A stretch of DNA of 14,150 bases from an uncultured Rhodocyclaceae bacterium (lineage in GTDB: Bacteria; Pseudomonadota; Gammaproteobacteria; Burkholderiales; Rhodocyclaceae). Every line of letters starts with the position of its first letter. Positions within the stretch are counted from its first letter, which is position 1. The notes below the pieces were generated by a model. It saw only the letters and a program-made list of their open reading frames with translations, searched no databases and had not been told where the DNA came from. Below, one piece after another: positions 6,783 to 14,014 of this stretch. Location: contig CAJBAP010000303.1 in NCBI GenBank assembly GCA_903950295.1, positions 1 through 14,150 on the forward strand, given 5' to 3'. A program made the translations under genes and the position numbers.

Positions 6783-7395
6783 ATTTCCCTGTTGGTTGGA
6801 TGGCATGGGCGTGGCCCTCAGCCCTGCACAGAAAACCGTCAATATCGTCGCTGAGCAGTTCCGGCAACCACGCTTTTATCTGGTCAATGTCCTTGTCCCA
6901 CCAAGCCAGAGCCAGCAGGCGGTCAATTTGCTGCGGCTCGAAGCGCATCCGTATAATGCGGGCCGGATTTCCAGCTGCGATTGCATAGGGCGGAACATCG
7001 CGGGAGACGACGGAACGTGCCCCGATCACCGCACCGTCACCGATATGAACACCGGACATGATGACGGTCTCCAGTCCAATCCATACATCGTTACCGATGG
7101 TTACGTCGCCTTTTGAATGGGGGTGACCCTCGAAAGATCCTGCATCATCTTTCCATAAAACCGGGAACGGGAAGGTGGTCACCCAGTCAACCCGGTGCTC
7201 GCCGCCTAAAAAAACCTTCACGCCATTCGCTATTGAGCAGAAAGCCCCAACCCTCAATTTTTTACCTTCACCCAAGTCGATCACCCTGAGGCCACCATAA
7301 GTGTGGCGCCCAATCTCATGTTGGGGATAGCGCTCCTGCAATGTGGGCTTTTTGCGTTTAAAAAGGCGCCGAATGCGCGTCAATATGTCAGTCAT
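6781..7395 (-). CDS. Hexapeptide-repeat (CatB/Xat-type) acetyltransferase
   Basis: Second left-handed beta-helix acetyltransferase of the window, 204 aa, close to the classic CatB/VatD length. It would acetylate a sugar hydroxyl or amino group with acetyl-CoA. Seen: a basic N-terminus ([10 protein letters not shown]), then [25 protein letters not shown] from about 47, where His67 occupies the catalytic position; TTFPFPVLW at 73-81; the CatB-type loop with [18 protein letters not shown] at 90-107; the hexapeptide run [25 protein letters not shown]; and [22 protein letters not shown] at 131-152. The C-terminal helices [15 protein letters not shown] are typical. First gene of the minus-strand unit; its ATG lies 30 nt from the likely start of the divergent sulfatase gene. 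It has only moderate similarity to the acetyltransferase at 1215-1916 and is not a recent duplicate. Confidence 0.88.
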   Translation of the reverse strand: MTDILTRIRRLFKRKKPTLQERYPQHEIGRHTYGGLRVIDLGEGKKLRVGAFCSIANGVKVFLGGEHRVDWVTTFPFPVLWKDDAGSFEGHPHSKGDVTIGNDVWIGLETVIMSGVHIGDGAVIGARSVVSRDVPPYAIAAGNPARIIRMRFEPQQIDRLLALAWWDKDIDQIKAWLPELLSDDIDGFLCRAEGHAHAIQPTGK

Positions 7396-7425
7396 CGATC
7401 AGAAACTCACTCAACCAGCAGCATA

Positions 7426-9348
7426 ATGATGCCGCCGTACAACATAAAGAAACCTATGTATCTGAAAAAATCCTCCGGTTACCTGTCTTCAGTCCCCAAC
7501 TTCGGGCTGTTCGTTGCCCTTAGCTGGCTGCACATGCTGACGGTAACATGGGCATATTACCGTGAAGGCAACCCGGTAACCGGGCTGAATCTGCTGACGG
7601 CATTCCATCTCTCGGCCTGGTCTATCTACAGCCTGCTCTATCTCTTGCCGGGGTTGTTGCCAGCCCTGCTGATTTGCCGCTTAGTCAAACCCAAATCTTG
7701 GATAGTTGCCGCCCTGTCGGTTGTCGGCACCAGCCTGTGCATTTTGTTCATCCGGTCGGACAGCGTCATCTACGACTTGTACCGGTTCCACTTCAACGGC
7801 TTCGTCGTCAATTTGCTGATGACACCTGGCGGGGTGCAATCCCTGGGTGGTGGCGGGGATACCTATCTGTCCATTGCCATTACCTCACTGGGCCACATCC
7901 TGCTGCAGTTTTTGCTGTGGCCGATCAGTATTTGGATGGCGGCCAGAAAATACCTTCCCATCAGGTGGCGGGTGGCACTGGCAGTACTGGCAAGCTTGAT
8001 GATTGGCGAACGTGTGGTCTATGGCATGGCCGACATCAGGAATGATGGCAACATTTTGAATGCCAGCAAGGTTTATCCCTTTTACGGGCGCACCACCTTC
8101 CGCACCGCGGCCATGAAATTGGGCATCGAACCAGCCCGCAGGGCAGACAAGATGGCGGTAGAACTCAATGGTGGTCGCCTGAATTATCCGATTGGCAAGA
8201 TCGAATACGCACCTGTCGCGCGTCCACCCAACGTCGTGATACTGGTCGCGGAGTCCTTGCGCTGGGATCGCATGACCCGGGAGATCATGCCCAACACCTG
8301 GCGCCTGGCGCAAAAAAGCCAACACTTCACCCACCACTATTCAAGCGGCAACGGTACCCGTGAAGGACTCTTCGGCTTGTTCTATGGGCTTTATGGATCC
8401 TACTGGTCGAATTTCCTCTATGCCCAAAGAAGCCCGTTACTGATGGATCGCATGCAGGAACTGGGCTACCAGTTCGATATCCGCACCAGCGCAAAATTCT
8501 CCTACCCTGAATTCGACAAAACGCTTTTCGCGAAAATTCCTGTCGACGCATTACATGAAAGCAAGGGCAGCATGCCCCCGTGGGAACACGATCAGCAAAA
8601 CACCACTGCCCTGATCGAGTTTCTGAAGCTGCGGGATACCACCCGCCCCTTCATGAGCTTCTTCTTCATCGAGTCAACTCACGCGCGCTACACCTTCCCG
8701 GATTCTGCCATCATCGCCAAGCCCTATCTCGAGAGCGTGAACTACGGTGCCATGAGCCGGGAATCACTGACGCCCAACATCGATCAGTTGCTCAATCGCT
8801 ATACCAATGCGGCGCACTGGATCGACGTACAAATGGGTCGGATTTACGCTGAACTTGAAAAGCAGGGACTGCTCGATAACACCATTGTCATCGTTACCGG
8901 TGATCATGGCGAGGAGTTCATGGAGAAAGGGGCATGGGGACACAATTCCGACTTCGTCGACGAACAGATCCGCACCCCTCTGGTGATGTGGATGCCGGGA
9001 CGCGAACCCCGCGTCATCAATGATGTCAGCAGCCATCTGGATATTGGCACCACCCTCTTGCAACTCTTGGGGGCACCGAAGGATTCGGGAAGTTACTCGC
9101 TGGGGACAAATCTTTTCGAGATAGCGGATCGCCTGTTTGTCGTGAGCAGCGACTGGCACAGCATCAGCGTAATTACGAAAGACATGAAATACCGCATTCC
9201 CTACGCTAACCGGGGTACGGATAATTGGTCTCCAACGGACATGAAAGATGCTCCATATTCAGGCGATGCAATTACCGAAATGCTGAAAAAGAACAACCCG
9301 ATAGTTCTCGATGCCATCAAGAACTGTTCGAAATTCACGGCGCGATAA
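7426..9348 (+). CDS. YejM/PbgA-like inner-membrane protein with periplasmic sulfatase-fold domain
   Basis: 640 aa. The N-terminal part has about five hydrophobic spans (roughly 24-44, 58-83, 92-108, 148-172, 182-200) with IYDLYRFHFNGFVVNLLM at 115-132, resembling the membrane domain of E. coli YejM/PbgA. The periplasmic alkaline phosphatase/sulfatase-fold domain starts near 268: NVVILVAESLRWD at 269-281, HHYSSGNGTREGLFGLFYG at 303-321 (very like the SSGN...GIFGLFYG block of YejM), TGDHGEEF at 491-498, GHNSDF at 505-510, and RTPLVMWMPG at 516-525. Glu276, Thr311, Asp493, His494 and His506 look like a full metal and nucleophile set, which as I recall E. coli YejM has lost. It may therefore be a phospho-group transferase (phosphoethanolamine or phosphoglycerol) or an LPS-sensing regulator. 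Start: the frame is open back to 7303, inside the divergent gene; ATG 7426, 7429 or 7456 are likelier. Twelve nt precede the next gene. Confidence 0.82.
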   Translation: MMPPYNIKKPMYLKKSSGYLSSVPNFGLFVALSWLHMLTVTWAYYREGNPVTGLNLLTAFHLSAWSIYSLLYLLPGLLPALLICRLVKPKSWIVAALSVVGTSLCILFIRSDSVIYDLYRFHFNGFVVNLLMTPGGVQSLGGGGDTYLSIAITSLGHILLQFLLWPISIWMAARKYLPIRWRVALAVLASLMIGERVVYGMADIRNDGNILNASKVYPFYGRTTFRTAAMKLGIEPARRADKMAVELNGGRLNYPIGKIEYAPVARPPNVVILVAESLRWDRMTREIMPNTWRLAQKSQHFTHHYSSGNGTREGLFGLFYGLYGSYWSNFLYAQRSPLLMDRMQELGYQFDIRTSAKFSYPEFDKTLFAKIPVDALHESKGSMPPWEHDQQNTTALIEFLKLRDTTRPFMSFFFIESTHARYTFPDSAIIAKPYLESVNYGAMSRESLTPNIDQLLNRYTNAAHWIDVQMGRIYAELEKQGLLDNTIVIVTGDHGEEFMEKGAWGHNSDFVDEQIRTPLVMWMPGREPRVINDVSSHLDIGTTLLQLLGAPKDSGSYSLGTNLFEIADRLFVVSSDWHSISVITKDMKYRIPYANRGTDNWSPTDMKDAPYSGDAITEMLKKNNPIVLDAIKNCSKFTAR

Positions 9349-9360
9349 TCAAAGGGCCCT

Positions 9361-10839
9361 GTGAGCGCAATGAAAAACGGGTTCGGGGAGAACACCCTTT
9401 TCTGGAGCACATTGCTCACTGGCTTGGTGCTTGTGATCTACGTGCTACGCCTGACCGGGCCCACCGATCTGGAAGCCGATGCGCAGCAACGCAACGTTGC
9501 CTATGTGATGGATGCAGCCTGGCAAGGCCACTGGCTGGTCCAGACCGAGGTGCGGGGCTGGCTGATGTCGAAGCCACCACTGCACACCTGGATCGCCGGT
9601 ACGCTTGCCCTGGCCGGCGGCGTCAACCGACTGACGCTGACGCTGCCCTCTGCGCTTGCCGTGCTGACGATGACATTGCTGGTCTATCGGGTCGGCCGAC
9701 AACGCTTTGGTGCGGCAACCGGCGCTTTTGCCGGGCTGGCCTGCGCTATGGCGCCCATGATGGCCCGACATATCGCGCTGGTGCGCACCGATGCCCTGTT
9801 CTCGCTGACCATCACTCTGGCGGCCTTTGCCGCATACCGCGCTTGGGAGCGCGGCGGGGGCTGGGTTCCGTTCTGGGTGGCCGGGGCTGCTGCCACCCTG
9901 ACCAAGGGGCCGCTCGGGCTACTATTGGCTGCAGCGGGTTTGCTGGCCTGGTTCTGGGAAAAGCGTACCGATCCGGCGGCACCGCCGCCACTTGGCTCGC
10001 ACTGGGGCGGCGTAAGCCTGTTTCTCGGCCTCACCCTTGGCTGGCTGCTCCTGGGGGTTTATTTTTACGGCTACGCCCTGATCGACAAACTGTTCTTCGA
10101 CGAACTGTTCGGCCAGGTAACCGGCATGCGGAAGGACATCACGCCGGGTGAAAACTACTACAAACCTGCTCTGTTCTTCATCGTGCGCTTTCTGCCCTTC
10201 AGCCTCTTTACCTGCTATGGCCTGTGGCGGGTCGTTCGGCGGCCGGCGGTAGATGCATCGGAACGTCGCTTTGAGCGCTTCCTGTTTGTCTGGGTTACCG
10301 TGGGGCTGTTGCTGTTTTCGCTCGGTGCGCATTTCCGTGCCGACCTGCTCGTACCACTCTGGCCGGCAGCCGCCTTGCTCGCGGGCCGGGAAATGGTGCG
10401 TCTGGGCACGCATATCGGACTCCGCCGCGTGGCAGCCGCCACAGCAGCAGCCATTGTCCTTTTGACCTGGATGGTTTATTGGAACTACCATGCCAAGGCG
10501 ATGAAAAACAAAGAGGTGCGTTACTCCGTGGCAACCGACCAAGCTGGGTTTGCGCTGGCAAGCAGCGGACTCGACCTGCAGTCGATACAGCACCTCGACA
10601 CACCTGTCACTCTGCAAATCCACCTAGGTACCTATCGACCCTGGATCAGTGAGAACGAGGCGTTGCGCCTGACCAACAACTCAGAACCGCTTCTCCTTGC
10701 GATATCTTCAACCGAAAAATACCCCGTGCTGTTCGGTCCGGATAGTCCCGCGTTGCGTGAGGTATTCCGCTGGTCGCCGGCTGATTCTGACCAAACAACA
10801 CTTCTCCGGATTTTTTCCAATGGAAGCAACCCCCAGTAA
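9361..10839 (+). CDS. ArnT-like GT-C glycosyltransferase (GT83/PMT_2 family)
   Basis: Polytopic inner-membrane transferase of 492 aa that should use an undecaprenyl-phosphate-linked sugar and act on the periplasmic face; ArnT adds L-Ara4N to lipid A phosphates. Seen: span 1 at about 12-31; TDLEADAQQRNVAYVM at 35-50 (acidic first loop with the catalytic/metal Asp/Glu); GWLMSKPPLHTWIAG at 66-80 (the family's KPPL motif); VRTDALFSL at 141-149; ATLTKGPLGLLLA at 178-190 (the TKGP motif); further spans to about 390; and a C-terminal periplasmic tail of about 120 residues. The motifs are strong for the family. The transferred sugar is unknown, and no arn precursor genes (arnA, arnB, arnC) are in the window. 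Start: GTG 9361 lies 4 nt after AAGGG; ATG 9370, three codons in, is a fair alternative. The 3' end overlaps msbA by 20 nt. Confidence 0.87.
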   Translation: MSAMKNGFGENTLFWSTLLTGLVLVIYVLRLTGPTDLEADAQQRNVAYVMDAAWQGHWLVQTEVRGWLMSKPPLHTWIAGTLALAGGVNRLTLTLPSALAVLTMTLLVYRVGRQRFGAATGAFAGLACAMAPMMARHIALVRTDALFSLTITLAAFAAYRAWERGGGWVPFWVAGAAATLTKGPLGLLLAAAGLLAWFWEKRTDPAAPPPLGSHWGGVSLFLGLTLGWLLLGVYFYGYALIDKLFFDELFGQVTGMRKDITPGENYYKPALFFIVRFLPFSLFTCYGLWRVVRRPAVDASERRFERFLFVWVTVGLLLFSLGAHFRADLLVPLWPAAALLAGREMVRLGTHIGLRRVAAATAAAIVLLTWMVYWNYHAKAMKNKEVRYSVATDQAGFALASSGLDLQSIQHLDTPVTLQIHLGTYRPWISENEALRLTNNSEPLLLAISSTEKYPVLFGPDSPALREVFRWSPADSDQTTLLRIFSNGSNPQ

Positions 10840-12607
10840 GTCCAGCCTCACCATCTATCTGCGCCTGCTGGGCTACGTGAAACCCCATGTGGGGTCGTTC
10901 GCCATCAGCATTCTGGGTTTCGGCATCTACGCCTCATCGCAACCGATGCTGGCCGCCATGCTGAAATATTTCGTCGATGGGCTGGCCGACCCGCAGAAGG
11001 CGATCATCACGGGCCTGCCCTTGCTCGACGGCTTGCAGATGATGCAGGCCGTGCCTCTGATGGTAGTTCTGATCGCTTTTTGGCAGGGAATCGGCTCCTA
11101 TCTCGGCAATTACTACATCTCCAAGGTTTCGATGGGACTGGTGCATGACCTCCGCCTCGCCCTGTTCGACAGCCTGCTGACGCTGCCGGATCCCTACTAT
11201 GACCAACACAATTCTGGGCATCTGATCTCCCGCATCACCTTCAACGTCACGATGGTGACGCGCGCTGCAACCGACGCCGTCAAGGTCATCATCCGTGAAG
11301 GTTTGATTGTGATCTTCCTGTTCGGCTACCTACTCTGGACCAACTGGCGCCTAACCATGGTAATGGTTGCCATCCTGCCGATACTGGCCTTGCTGGCCAC
11401 CAAGGTCAGTCGCAAATTTCGAAAGCAAGCCAAGAGTATTCAGGTAGCAATGGGTGAAGTAACGCACATCGCCTCCGAGGCGATCCAGGGTCATCGCGTC
11501 GTGCGCAGCTTCGGCGGCGGACCATATGAACAGAAACGTTTCTTGGTGGCCAGCGAGAACAACACCAACAAGATGCTGCACATGATCCGGACATCTTCAA
11601 CTGCTACGCCAATCATGCAACTTGTGGTGTATGGCGCGATGGGCTTGCTGTTTTTCCTGGTTCTATGGCTGCGGGGAGAAGCATCGCCCGGTGATCTGAT
11701 CGCCTACATCACCGCGGCCGGTCTGTTGCCCAAACCGACGCGGCAGTTATCAGAGGTAAGCTCGTCCATTCAAAGAGGCGTGGCGGGGGCTGAGAGTGTC
11801 TTCGAGCAACTCGACGAACCAGTAGAAACCGACCTTGGCACGCAGGAGCGCGAACACGTCGAGGGCCGCATCGATATCCGTGACTTATCATTCAGCTACT
11901 CCGGCGCCGAGAAGCGCGTACTTGATGGAGTGAACTTCAGCATCGAACCTGGACAGATGGTGGCGCTGGTCGGTCGCTCCGGCAGCGGCAAGTCGACGCT
12001 CGCCAACCTGATTCCGCGCTTCTATCACCACACCGAAGGACAAATCCTCATCGATGGAATCGATGTCGAGCAATACACCCTGCGCAATCTGCGGCGCCAT
12101 GTGGCCGTAGTGAACCAGACCGTCACCCTGTTTAACGACACGGTAGCAAACAACATCGCCTACGGCGATCTGGCCGGGGCGTCCCGCGCTGCTATTGAAC
12201 TCGCTGCCGAGGCGGCGTTCGCCAGCGAGTTCATCGAACGCCTGCCCTTGGGTTTTGACACTCTGGTCGGTGAAAACGGGGTACTGCTGTCAGGTGGCCA
12301 GCGCCAGCGCCTGGCCATCGCACGAGCATTATTGAAAGATGCGCCGGTCCTGATTCTGGACGAGGCAACCTCCGCGCTGGATACGGAGTCGGAAAAGCAT
12401 ATACAAGCTGCGCTGGATCAGGCCATGTGCGGACGCACGACGCTCGTGATCGCCCACCGGCTGTCGACGGTCGAAAAGGCCGACGTTATCCTGGTGATGG
12501 ACCAGGGAAGGATCGTCGAGCGCGGTACGCACACCGAGCTTCTCGCCATCGACGGTCACTATGCCCGGCTGCATGCCATGCAATTCCGGGAACCGACGGA
12601 ACCATAA
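10820..12607 (+). CDS. msbA: Lipid A-core flippase, ABC transporter with fused permease and ATPase domains
   Basis: MsbA flips lipid A-core from the cytoplasmic to the periplasmic leaflet of the inner membrane as a homodimer. The protein is 595 aa, normal length. Seen: N-terminal YLRLLGYVKPH at 13-23; six predicted spans between about 25 and 310; the coupling region LFDSLLTLPDPYYDQHNSGHLISRI typical of MsbA; SEAIQGHRVVRSFGG at 219-233; then the ATPase domain with Walker A GRSGSGKST at 385-393, Q-loop VNQTVTLFND at 431-440, signature LSGGQRQRLAIARALL at 490-505, Walker B LILDEATSALD at 511-521 (catalytic Glu515), and switch His546 in IAHRLST. The ATG at 10820 overlaps the end of the ArnT-like gene by 20 nt; the reading frame extends to 10697 but that part has no MsbA character. 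No strong Shine-Dalgarno is visible, so coupling to the upstream gene is likely. Confidence 0.95.
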   Translation: MEATPSKSSLTIYLRLLGYVKPHVGSFAISILGFGIYASSQPMLAAMLKYFVDGLADPQKAIITGLPLLDGLQMMQAVPLMVVLIAFWQGIGSYLGNYYISKVSMGLVHDLRLALFDSLLTLPDPYYDQHNSGHLISRITFNVTMVTRAATDAVKVIIREGLIVIFLFGYLLWTNWRLTMVMVAILPILALLATKVSRKFRKQAKSIQVAMGEVTHIASEAIQGHRVVRSFGGGPYEQKRFLVASENNTNKMLHMIRTSSTATPIMQLVVYGAMGLLFFLVLWLRGEASPGDLIAYITAAGLLPKPTRQLSEVSSSIQRGVAGAESVFEQLDEPVETDLGTQEREHVEGRIDIRDLSFSYSGAEKRVLDGVNFSIEPGQMVALVGRSGSGKSTLANLIPRFYHHTEGQILIDGIDVEQYTLRNLRRHVAVVNQTVTLFNDTVANNIAYGDLAGASRAAIELAAEAAFASEFIERLPLGFDTLVGENGVLLSGGQRQRLAIARALLKDAPVLILDEATSALDTESEKHIQAALDQAMCGRTTLVIAHRLSTVEKADVILVMDQGRIVERGTHTELLAIDGHYARLHAMQFREPTEP

Positions 12608-12619
12608 GCCCGGATATTT

Positions 12620-14014
12620 TTACGCAGCGGGCAAAGCCGTTTCAAGTTCGCACCTGAGGGCGCTACCTTCCGGCCAGTTCTGCAGGAACCGTGCGCGATC
12701 CTTCCGCCATGCCCGCAGATATGACTCGGTACTTGCGTGCTGGCGCATCGCGTCGAGATCGATCAGGGTCAGCAGGCTTCCATCCCGGAGCAGATTGGTG
12801 GCCTTCAGATCGCCATGGCTGACTTGCGCATCGGCCAGTTTGCGGAACAACTCCCGGATGGCCTGCAGTTCTGCGGCAGGTGGCCCGGTCTCGACGAACC
12901 GGGAGAAGTGCGCGTCAAGGCTTTCGCCCGCGCAATACTCGACAATGACCCAAGCCTGCCTACGCAACGGGCCCAGGCGTTGCTCGATCATGGCCAAGGG
13001 ACGTGGTGTGGCAATCCCAAGGAAACTCAGCCGGTGTCCCTCTACCCACGAATGCCAAGCCCGGCTTGGTCGCCAGCAACGCGAGAGGGCGTGTCCCGGG
13101 TTTTTGATGTTGTAGCGCTTGATCACCAGCTTTCTACCGCCCAACTCGACCATCGCCAGAGTGGCCGTACGACCCTGCTTCAGAGTTATGCCGCTATCCA
13201 GCCAATGATCGGGGTCGGCAACCAGCGGCGTTAGCAATTCAACTTCGTCACGCACCATCGCAATAAAGCGATCCGGGCGTTTGTCGACCTTAAACAGGCT
13301 GCAATCCCGCAAACATTTTTTCAGATAGTCCGCGAGGCGCAATTTTCTGGCACTGGCAATTTCAACTGCGAGTTGTGGAGCATCCAGCTCTACCGCGGGA
13401 TTGCCAACACGATAGACCGAGAGCAATTCATTGCGCGCCGACGCTTCCCAAACCGGCGGCAATTGCGCCAGCAACAGTGCCAAATTTCGCATGATCTCCA
13501 GGTTGGACGATGCGGCCTGGATCGCATCGCCATCGATGACGTAGAGCGTGTCGCCCCCCAGCAGAAAGTTTCCCAGATGCGCATCTTTCTGAACTAGGCC
13601 ACAGGCGTGCATTCGTCCGAGTGTCGAAAATGCAAGTCCTAACCGGGTATTGGTAGCATGAATTTCGGCAAGACTGAGCGCGCCATCGAGAAACTCTGTC
13701 AGCACGTAATGGCCGCCATTTCGCAGCTTGCCCGCCGCGAGCGGTTGTGGTGTCTGAATATGGTGCTCGATCAAGGCCTCGATACCCTGGCGCTCGCGCT
13801 CCCAGTGGCGCCCGTTACCACGCTGCGCAATAAACAGCTTGGCCAGCACAGGCTTCCCATCAAGCACAGCGGCCCCAGTAAGCCGCTTGCCGGGGAGGGT
13901 ACGCAGCAGGTGGGTCACCGTAAGCAATCGGCCATCGTCAAGTTCAATACTGAACGGCGCGGGCGGATCTCGGCCCAAGTTGCGCAATGTCTGTGCTGTT
14001 TGAAGGGGAGGCAT
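12620..14014 (-). CDS. Tandem two-domain LPS kinase-like protein (WaaP/InaA superfamily)
   Basis: 464 aa with two protein-kinase-like domains fused head to tail. Domain 1 (about 35-215): ATP-binding lysine in VLAKLF (Lys59), catalytic loop QKDAHLGNFLL at 142-152 (Asp144, Asn149) and metal-binding VIDGD at 159-163. Domain 2 (about 275-445): LVIKRYN with Lys299, catalytic loop HGDLKATNLL at 400-409 (Asp402, Asn407) and metal-binding LIDLDAM at 417-423. Both sets look complete. In LPS core loci such proteins are expected to phosphorylate inner-core heptose or Kdo; P. aeruginosa PA5006, about the same size and in its core cluster, is the closest parallel I know. The domains differ from each other, so this is an old fusion. 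Start: ATG 14014 is preferred because it overlaps the upstream TGA (TGATG) and has GGAGG 10 nt upstream; GTG 14023 is three codons earlier. It converges on msbA with a 12-nt gap. Confidence 0.85.
   Translation of the reverse strand: MPPLQTAQTLRNLGRDPPAPFSIELDDGRLLTVTHLLRTLPGKRLTGAAVLDGKPVLAKLFIAQRGNGRHWERERQGIEALIEHHIQTPQPLAAGKLRNGGHYVLTEFLDGALSLAEIHATNTRLGLAFSTLGRMHACGLVQKDAHLGNFLLGGDTLYVIDGDAIQAASSNLEIMRNLALLLAQLPPVWEASARNELLSVYRVGNPAVELDAPQLAVEIASARKLRLADYLKKCLRDCSLFKVDKRPDRFIAMVRDEVELLTPLVADPDHWLDSGITLKQGRTATLAMVELGGRKLVIKRYNIKNPGHALSRCWRPSRAWHSWVEGHRLSFLGIATPRPLAMIEQRLGPLRRQAWVIVEYCAGESLDAHFSRFVETGPPAAELQAIRELFRKLADAQVSHGDLKATNLLRDGSLLTLIDLDAMRQHASTESYLRAWRKDRARFLQNWPEGSALRCELETALPAA

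Noticed and set aside
7303..7425. N-terminal extension of the YejM-like protein to 7303
   Set aside because: It would overlap the first 31 codons of the divergent acetyltransferase, and the added 41 residues have no membrane or family character. Starts at 7426 or 7456 are more plausible.
7422..7427. CATAAT as a -10 box for the YejM-like operon
   Set aside because: It matches five of six positions but has no -35, and it would exclude the ATG at 7426. It is only useful if translation begins at 7456. Left as a possibility, not annotated.
10697..10819. N-terminal extension of MsbA to 10697
   Set aside because: The extra 41 residues do not resemble MsbA and lie within the ArnT-like gene; the protein from ATG 10820 has normal family length and a typical beginning.
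12608..12632. GCCCG...CGGGC inverted repeat with a TTTTT loop after msbA
   Set aside because: Only 5 bp of stem with a 15-nt loop, no T-run after the stem, and it lies over the last codons of the kinase gene. Not a credible intrinsic terminator.
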